Assembly: GCA_019693395.1 (NCBI GenBank)
Contig: JAAMXP010005087.1
Span: 1,484-39,805, forward strand
Direction: 5' to 3'
Length of the DNA: 38,322 nt
Origin: Ettlia oleoabundans
Taxonomy: Eukaryota > Chlorophyta > Chlorophyceae > Chlamydomonadales
Position numbers and translations under genes: made by a program. The notes under the pieces were generated by a model, which worked only from the letters and a program-made list of their open reading frames with translations, made no database searches and was not told the origin of the DNA. The stretch's first letter is position 1, and the number at the start of each line of letters is the position of its first letter. Of the stretch, positions 32,329-38,322 are shown piece after piece.

Positions 32329-35036
32329 TCAGCATACATCGCACGACTTGCGGCAGTTTGCTTTCATGAAAGCAGGGTTGTTCTGGCCTGCAGCACCGCA
32401 GCATGCCACACACAACAGTACCTACATGCTCTCATCCCCATGCTGGATGGCAGCAAGCAAATGCCACAGATGCACAGGTTGAACTACCCTATCCCACGCT
32501 GAAAGAAGGTGCGGCTCAAAGTGTAAGTCTGCCGACAGAGGTGGTGAGCTCTTTGCCCAGCAGAAGCGAGCAAAGAAAAGCAGCACAAGAGGCAAGCCCC
32601 GGCAGTCAGCAGCTTCACCCCTTGCTGGCACTCACATTCGCCCATGACTGCCCATTCCTCGCACTTGTCGTTGTCATCTACACAGCCCTTGGCACCACCT
32701 GACTGGAAGGCGCCCACATGGATCCACCTGCAAGCAAGGCAGCACAGTGTAGCAGGCCAGGTGGGGTAGGCATGGAAGGCAAACTGCTCTGGCTGGTCTC
32801 CGCTAAAGCCAGCGCCGGAAGGAGCCAGCTTGAAGGTGTTCTACCAATGGAAATGTGCTGGTAGCACATACGGATACACCCCACTCCAGGCCCTTCTCAA
32901 CAGTCAATGCTAGGCAGCCAAAAGTGCCGGAATTGCGATGTTGCTCACCGTGTGGCGCTCCACTTTTCTCCCGCCAATGTGGGGCACGACCCATGCGTAG
33001 ATGCCTGGTCCTCCTCACCGTTGGGCTTGAGGCTGTAGAAGAGCAATGCATTGCCCTTGACCGCCTTCACTGCAAGCCCCCTGCGAGCACAGTCGCTCCA
33101 CCCCTCACCCTCCACCTGCAGCCGCAAGCATAAAGGGAGTGAGGCAATGGCAAGGGTGTGATTGCTGGGTGCTCATCACAGAGCGGGAAGGGGCAACCAG
33201 CTGGCGCTTTGAGTGGCCCAAGGGAATGTCACAGCAACAAAGGCAAAGGACAGGCAATCTGCCTTCAAGGCAGCTGCTGTAATTTTGCTATAGACATACC
33301 CTCCCCTTGCATGAGGCCCATTTTGCGCATTTGACACAGTATAGGCACATACACAACTGCCCCTGCTCTAAACTTGCACCAAGCTGTTTGCTATCCCTCC
33401 CCCCACCTTTTTCTCCGCGTAGGGAAATACCGTCTCGCCTCCCTCCTCAGGTGTAGACAGGTACATGAGCACTGTAGCGACCCGCTGCCCCCCATTCTCA
33501 GTTCGCGAATTGTACCTGGCAAGTAGCAAAGCCCAGGCGCAGGGTCCAGAGGATGAGAGGCAGGCCTATTGGAACGCATTGGGGGACAGCCTTACCCACA
33601 AACAGCACAACAACCTCCTCCCGACCCCCCACTGGTGGAACATCACAGCAGCAGCAGCAGCAATGGACGGTAAGGAACTTGCTCAGCATCCCTGGCAAGT
33701 GCTCAGGTGCTTATGCACACTGTCTTCGGATAAGCGCTGACTGGCGGCATTTTAATAAGCTGCTGCCCTGCACACCTGCAAAACAGAAGATACTCAATCT
33801 CATTCCCCCTACCACATGTTGGTTCAAACCGAACTAGCTCACTTGTCATGGAAGTAGTCTGTGTGGGGCTCATACTTCTGCCCATCCACGTACTTGAGGA
33901 TCTGGATAGCCTCGCCGTTCTCTGTGATGGGCAGCATCGTGGACAGTGAAACGGTAGAGATGCTATTGGCAACTGGTATGGCAATGGGGAGGACAGAGCA
34001 TGCACGGCTGCAAGATGTAAAGGGGGCAGCAAAATTGGCAGTCTGCATCGTGCTGGGTGACTTGTCATGCCGGAAATCAGTTGTACTAGTCTGAAGTTCG
34101 GTGGAGCCCGTTGCAAGTGCAATGGAACCTAGGAGGGAAGCCAGCACAAAGACAGATGTGAGCGACAGCAACTGGTGCTAAGTCTTCAAGTTGCCAGTGC
34201 AGCACTGTGTCACTGCCAGGCATGCCTAGCAACCATGAAGCACCTGCCCTCTATTTTGAGCAACTGCCCCCCTGCTGCCCACCCTGCATGCTGAGCGGCA
34301 TCCTCACCCTCTGGGATCATGGTGATCAGTGATATGCGCTTCTCGATGCGACGCACAATATCATCCTCGCCGCGCGCCAGGAAGGTGCCGCTGCTGGTCC
34401 GTACTGCAGAGTCCATAGACTTTCCAGTCTTGTTGTCCACTACGGTTGATTTGGTCAGACGCTTGCGAGCCATCGCTTTCAAGTGCTCACACTCTTCATC
34501 AGACAAAAAGTTGTGGTATACAAAGGCACGCGGCCGCCAGGAAACCTGCTCCACCCGGCCACGCCACACTTCCTGCAGGGCCCGGGTGAGCAGGTGGTAT
34601 ACCAGGTACACATTGGAGGGGTAAGGCGGCAATGGGGCATTGCGACACACGGTCGATGTGCTGGAATGGCTGCACAAAACGAACTGAGGCCAAACGGAAG
34701 TGGGAAGACGGTGCAATGGGCTGGAGGATCAAACCAAACCCGGCAGACAGTCCTTGCGTGAGACGACGGGGAGACCCCCCAAGACTGCTGGCTTGCGGGC
34801 TTCCGGGCCCTTCCCAGCTACAAGGCGATTACGATCATGCCAATAGGCGCTGTCATCAGCGTTTGCGCTCTCACCTTGCCTAGTTCGCCAAACCCAACCG
34901 TGTCTCCTGCAGTCGTGTCGCCCGGCAGTTCTCCTCGCCAGCCAGGAAAGCGGTCTGTATCCTCTATATACTTATCCAGCGCCAGGGCAACCGGCGCCAG
35001 GAGCAGCGCCACTGCCACCGCGCCCCTCCACTCCAT
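32329..35036 (-). CDS. Prolyl 4-hydroxylase, 2-oxoglutarate/Fe(II) type, with C-terminal ShK domain
   Basis: Hydroxylates peptidyl proline, probably in hydroxyproline-rich cell wall glycoproteins in the ER/Golgi. Seven exons (35036-34875, 34572-34308, 33921-33843, 33515-33407, 33115-32949, 32727-32636, 32387-32329) give 310 residues. Residues 1-20 (MEWRGAVAVALLLAPVALAL) form a signal peptide or anchor. The catalytic domain starts at VEQVSWRPRAFVYHNFLSDE; VRTSSGTFLARGED is typical. The Fe ligands are His and Asp of EPHTDYFHD and the distal His of STHGSCP; the 2-oxoglutarate lysine is in GEKWSATRWIH. The ShK toxin-like module GCVDDNDKCEEWA to FMKANCRKSCDVC, with six cysteines, is encoded by the last two exons and ends at the stop. 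This layout is known in plant and algal P4Hs. Two in-frame acceptors are possible for exon 2; the upstream one is used here. Confidence 0.95.
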
Positions 35037-35502
35037 GCTCGCGGTGTGTGGGTACCGCAGGGCGGCAGGGTGACAGTACTGTATCTACGACAAAGTGAAA
35101 GACTCGGAACACTTGTGGGCGTGTTGAGGGAGGCAACGTGCACCATTTGTGTACTGCTTGTACCTTACGCTGATCCTGTATGCGAACTGCGCGCGTGCTT
35201 GGGCGCTGCGACAACGCTTCTGGACCCTGCTAACGCTATGCGGGGTTTCGGAAGGGAGTTGGATATGGTTGCGTGACGGCAAGGTCAGCTCAGCGCCTCT
35301 CCGCCCGTGCAGGGCAGTGTAAGAGCACCTTTCAGAAGTGTGACAGCGCTCTCAGTACCCGCACCACCACCACCTGTGCGGAGCCCACTTGACAGCCGTG
35401 GCGTTGGGGCGCCTGCGCTAGCGCCGGGCGTGCCGTGCAGCTTACTCGCGTTACCTTCACTGTTGCAAGGCCAGCAGCCTCCCAACTCAGCCGAGGAATC
35501 AG
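35037..35502. other. Divergent promoter region P4H / RING-FYVE-SYLF gene
   Basis: 466 bases between head-to-head start codons. An open plus-strand frame at 35307-35531 overlaps the next gene's start in another frame; it is Pro/Ser-rich with no conserved content and is probably 5' UTR. Confidence 0.5.
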
Positions 35503-38144
35503 ATGTCCACGGCTCAACAAATGGGGTCTAGGTCCCCCAGGGCTCTGCCCACCGCCCCGCCAGCAAAGGACCCAAGCTTGCCGTCATGCCCGCTTTGCAT
35601 GGAGAACCTGGGCACTTATGGAGGTGAGTGCTGTGGCTTTCGGCACGCATTTGCGTCCAATTTGGGTAACAACGATGCACAGACTCCACTACTGACAGCT
35701 GCGCAACAGAAGCGGCCGCGACCGCTCACGTTTCTCATTAACCTGCCCTGCTGTTCGGCACCCACCTGGCGCAGGTCCTACCACGCTGCCCTGTGGACAC
35801 AACCTGTGCCTGCATTGCGCCGTCTACCTGCAGCAGCGACAATCAAAGTGCCCCCTGTGCCGTGCTGATTTTCCGCAAGATCTTCAGCTGGTGAGGCATG
35901 AGCCGTTGGGCGCAACCCCGAGATGGGGCAGAGGTGGAAGCAGAGTTGGGTGCAACTGCCTGATGCAGGATCGCCGACTTGAATGCCGCATCATTAATGC
36001 GGTGCAGGTGTAGAGTAAACACGCAGGCAGCGATTCGCTTCACCCTTAACCCCACCTTTGCTGCACACACACTGCTCACATCCGCCACCACTTGTTCTGG
36101 TCCCGGGACATGCTGTTGTCCTCGCTTGACCTACTGCTCAACCCAACCGCGACTTACATACTCGCCCCAACCATACATCTACTTGCCCCACATATGCCCC
36201 AGGCTGTGAACTGCGAGTTGCGCGAGCTGATGCGACTGGCTCAGGCACTAACTGCAACAGCGGTGGAGGGCGAGGATGGGTGGCAGGCGGTGCACTCGGC
36301 AGCCAGGGTGAGATAGGCAGGAGGAAGCCAGCTGGTGTCATTGAGGACCCCAGCTGATCACTGCTGGCCCGCTCTCTCATACATCCCTGCTTGTCCAGCA
36401 TCTGGTTTGTTTCGGTCCTCCTCTCTGGCCTTTTGGCGCATAATCTGTGCGGCTGTACCCTGTTGCTCAGGTGGATATAGGCGCCTGCTTGAACAAGCAA
36501 GGCGGCAGCAACAGCCCGTCGCACCCTCCTTCCCCTGTGGGCCTTGTGGACGTGATGGACGGCAGCGGCAGCGTGATGGAACTGCACCCGCAGCCCTGGG
36601 AGCCAGACTCCAGCTCAGCAACATGCAGGTGGGGTTGGAGGCCGAGTTCTGGTGCAGTGCCCTAATCGACAGGGCTGGGTGAGACAGGACTGGGACTGTG
36701 GTGCCGCCGCGCCGTGATGGCAGGCTGTTGGATTGGGAGGGACTGCCCGCAGCACTGGCGTGATGTTTCGCGGTGCATTCCCTGTTCAACAAACGATCCA
36801 GTCCTTCCCATCCCTGACCTTCCTCTGCAGGGCGCCCGGCTGCCGCAAGCCCTTCTCCTTCCTGCTACGTCCGCGCCACCACTGCCGCTGCTGTGGTCAG
36901 CTCTTCTGCGGCTCCTGCACCTCTGGTGCGCACCCACTTGCCCTTGATCCTGTTGTTGCTTTTCTCACGGCAGCCAGGTAGAAAAACATGCAAGGCTTTT
37001 CTGGCAGGCTTGTTGCTGCCCCTCTTGCAGGCATTGTGCTAGCTACATGCCCACTCCCAAACATCGGCTGCCCAGTAGTCTCTACTCCCTTGCCTTCGGC
37101 TCCCCCTGCCCTGCGCAGAGCGCCTGCTGCTACCCCCTCGGTTCCAAGAGGCGGAGCCGCAGCGTGTGTGCCGCGCGTGCCGCGAGCTGCTGCTGCCCAT
37201 CCAGCCACTGCTGGCAGGCAGCATCACGCCCGCAGTGCGCCAGCCTGTGCATGACGTGACAGACTGGTGGGTGAATGGGTGCGGGGTGCATCGCTGCATG
37301 CACATGGAACGATGTGGTCTGGCCCACTTTGGCTGACCGGCTGCCGATAGGGCGCTGCTGCTTCCTGGCTATTCGTGCTGCTGCTTCTGAGCTAATCCCA
37401 CAACCTTTCTGGTTGGCTTGGCCGCCTGCCTGATCTGTGCTCGGTGCTCCTCCCCGTCACGCACAGGCACCATCAAATGGTGCCTCCACCTGCCCTGCAG
37501 GTCTGCCATGCGGAGCCTGCTCAACCCTCCCCTCAGTTCACGCCTGGACACAGACATCTACACAGCCACAAACATACTGCGTGCCGCAACGGCAGCTCAG
37601 GGTGAGCGCTCTGTGCGTGCTGCGCCACACTGCATCAGAGGTCGGCTCAGTGTACCAGCCAGCCAGCCATTAAAGCAGGCGGACAGATGTTTGGTTGTGG
37701 CCGGCCATGGTGTGTGGTCCATTGGCACCTGCCGCCCATTTGTACCCACTTCCTCATCTCACGCCACTCAACACCGCATTTCCCACCTCTTTCACCTCTG
37801 CCTGCACCTGATGCACCCCTGTCCATATTCTGCAGCTGCCAGCCTTCCCCTGGAGCGCGCCATCCCCCCCGCCATCCTCCAGGGCTGTGCGGGGATGGCC
37901 ATAATGTCTGTTGCCCGCGCTGCAGCGGGGTGGTCTGTGAGCGTGGGCAGCGGGCTTGTGGTGGCACGGGCGCCAGGCGGGGGCTGGTCGCCACCCAGTG
38001 CTGTGCTCAGCCTGGCCTCCTCTGTGGGGTGGCAGCTGGGGGTGGAGGTGCAGGACCTGGTGCTGGTGCTGCGCAGCCAAGCAGCGCTCAACGCATTCTG
38101 CGCAAGCCAGCTGGGGGTAGGCGGCAGCGTGAGCCTGGCTGCAG
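35503..38144 (+). CDS. RING-FYVE-SYLF (Ysc84-like) protein, 3' end outside window
   Basis: Eight exons (35503-35623, 35775-35890, 36203-36307, 36471-36628, 36831-36925, 37119-37266, 37501-37601, 37836-38144) encode 384 residues before the gene leaves the window. A RING finger comes first (CPLC, then CGHNLCLHC and CPLCRADFP, about residues 27-75). Next is a FYVE-type finger: [25 protein letters not shown] and [10 protein letters not shown], with the RHHCR core that binds phosphatidylinositol 3-phosphate. Then follows a SYLF/Ysc84 domain: [44 protein letters not shown] and [18 protein letters not shown] proteins are known in plants (Arabidopsis At3g43230 type, from memory) and suggest endosomal membrane and actin work; RING suggests ubiquitin ligase activity. 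The start at 35503 is the first ATG of the frame. All junctions are GT-AG. Confidence 0.9.
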
Positions 38145-38322
38145 GTGCGCAGCCCTGCTGCTTTGCATAGCTGTCAGCCAGGTGCTTGCTCATCTTCCAG
38201 CAGCAGGGAGTGAGGTTTTCATCGGCTCGCAGCTCCTGCCCCCCTAAAACCTTGCATTGGGCCACGTGGGCCGCTACCCCACTGCATGCCCAGTTCACAA
38301 AATCACGTACCACCTTTATCCC

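Noticed and set aside
37687..38247. 186-codon plus-strand open frame ending near the window edge
   Set aside because: It is a shifted frame over the SYLF exon; the real frame carries the [10 protein letters not shown] and GSGLVVAR motifs.
1..38322. tRNA, rRNA, transposon and viral elements
   Set aside because: I saw no cloverleaf-like tRNA, rRNA signature, reverse transcriptase or transposase motif or long terminal repeat; a tRNA scan and repeat search would be needed to exclude them.

Overview
The window is nuclear DNA of a green alga, most likely a chlorophycean. It is GC-rich, and its genes are split into many short exons by introns of about 60-500 bases with GTGAGT/GTGCGT-type donors. 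TGTAA poly(A) signals lie shortly after several stop codons. It carries a light-harvesting antenna gene, plant-type versions of a PP2C, an IRE-like AGC kinase, endosulfine and a FYVE-SYLF protein, and Ala/Gln/Gly-rich low-complexity inserts. The species is not determined. All gene models below were assembled by hand from conserved protein segments plus splice sites. Every model was checked to keep reading frame across all junctions.

Layout: (1) 74-1293 (-), 5' part of mitochondrial succinate dehydrogenase flavoprotein SDH1, running off the left edge. (2) 2271-4553 (+), PP2C phosphatase with an acylation-type N terminus and a Gln-rich tail. (3) 5336-7794 (-), general transcription factor TFIIB. 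(4) 8273-10106 (+), RWDD1/Gir2-like protein. (5) 11143-12803 (-), minor PSII antenna CP26-like Lhc protein. (6) 13902-17203 (-), cohesin kleisin RAD21/REC8. (7) 17554-20575 (-), DNA polymerase delta small subunit. (8) 20694-21523 (+), small TPR protein. (9) 21706-23181 (+), TSSC4-like U5 snRNP factor. (10) 23579-30386 (-), large IRE/Rim15/Greatwall-type AGC kinase. (11) 30753-31203 (+), endosulfine (ENSA/ARPP19/Igo). (12) about 31693-31806 (+), decayed fragment resembling exon 4 of the CP26-like gene. (13) 32329-35036 (-), prolyl 4-hydroxylase with ShK domain. (14) 35503-38144 (+), RING-FYVE-SYLF protein running off the right edge.

Most genes are arranged head-to-head (TFIIB/RWDD1, POLD2/TPR, kinase/ENSA, P4H/RING-FYVE-SYLF), so shared promoters are likely. 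The most notable pair is the Greatwall/Rim15-type kinase and endosulfine, start codons 366 bases apart. In yeast and animals this kinase class phosphorylates endosulfine to inhibit PP2A-B55. The window thus seems to hold both a kinase and its substrate under one divergent promoter, a few kb from S-phase/chromosome genes (POLD2, RAD21). Several introns appear to use GC rather than GT donors.
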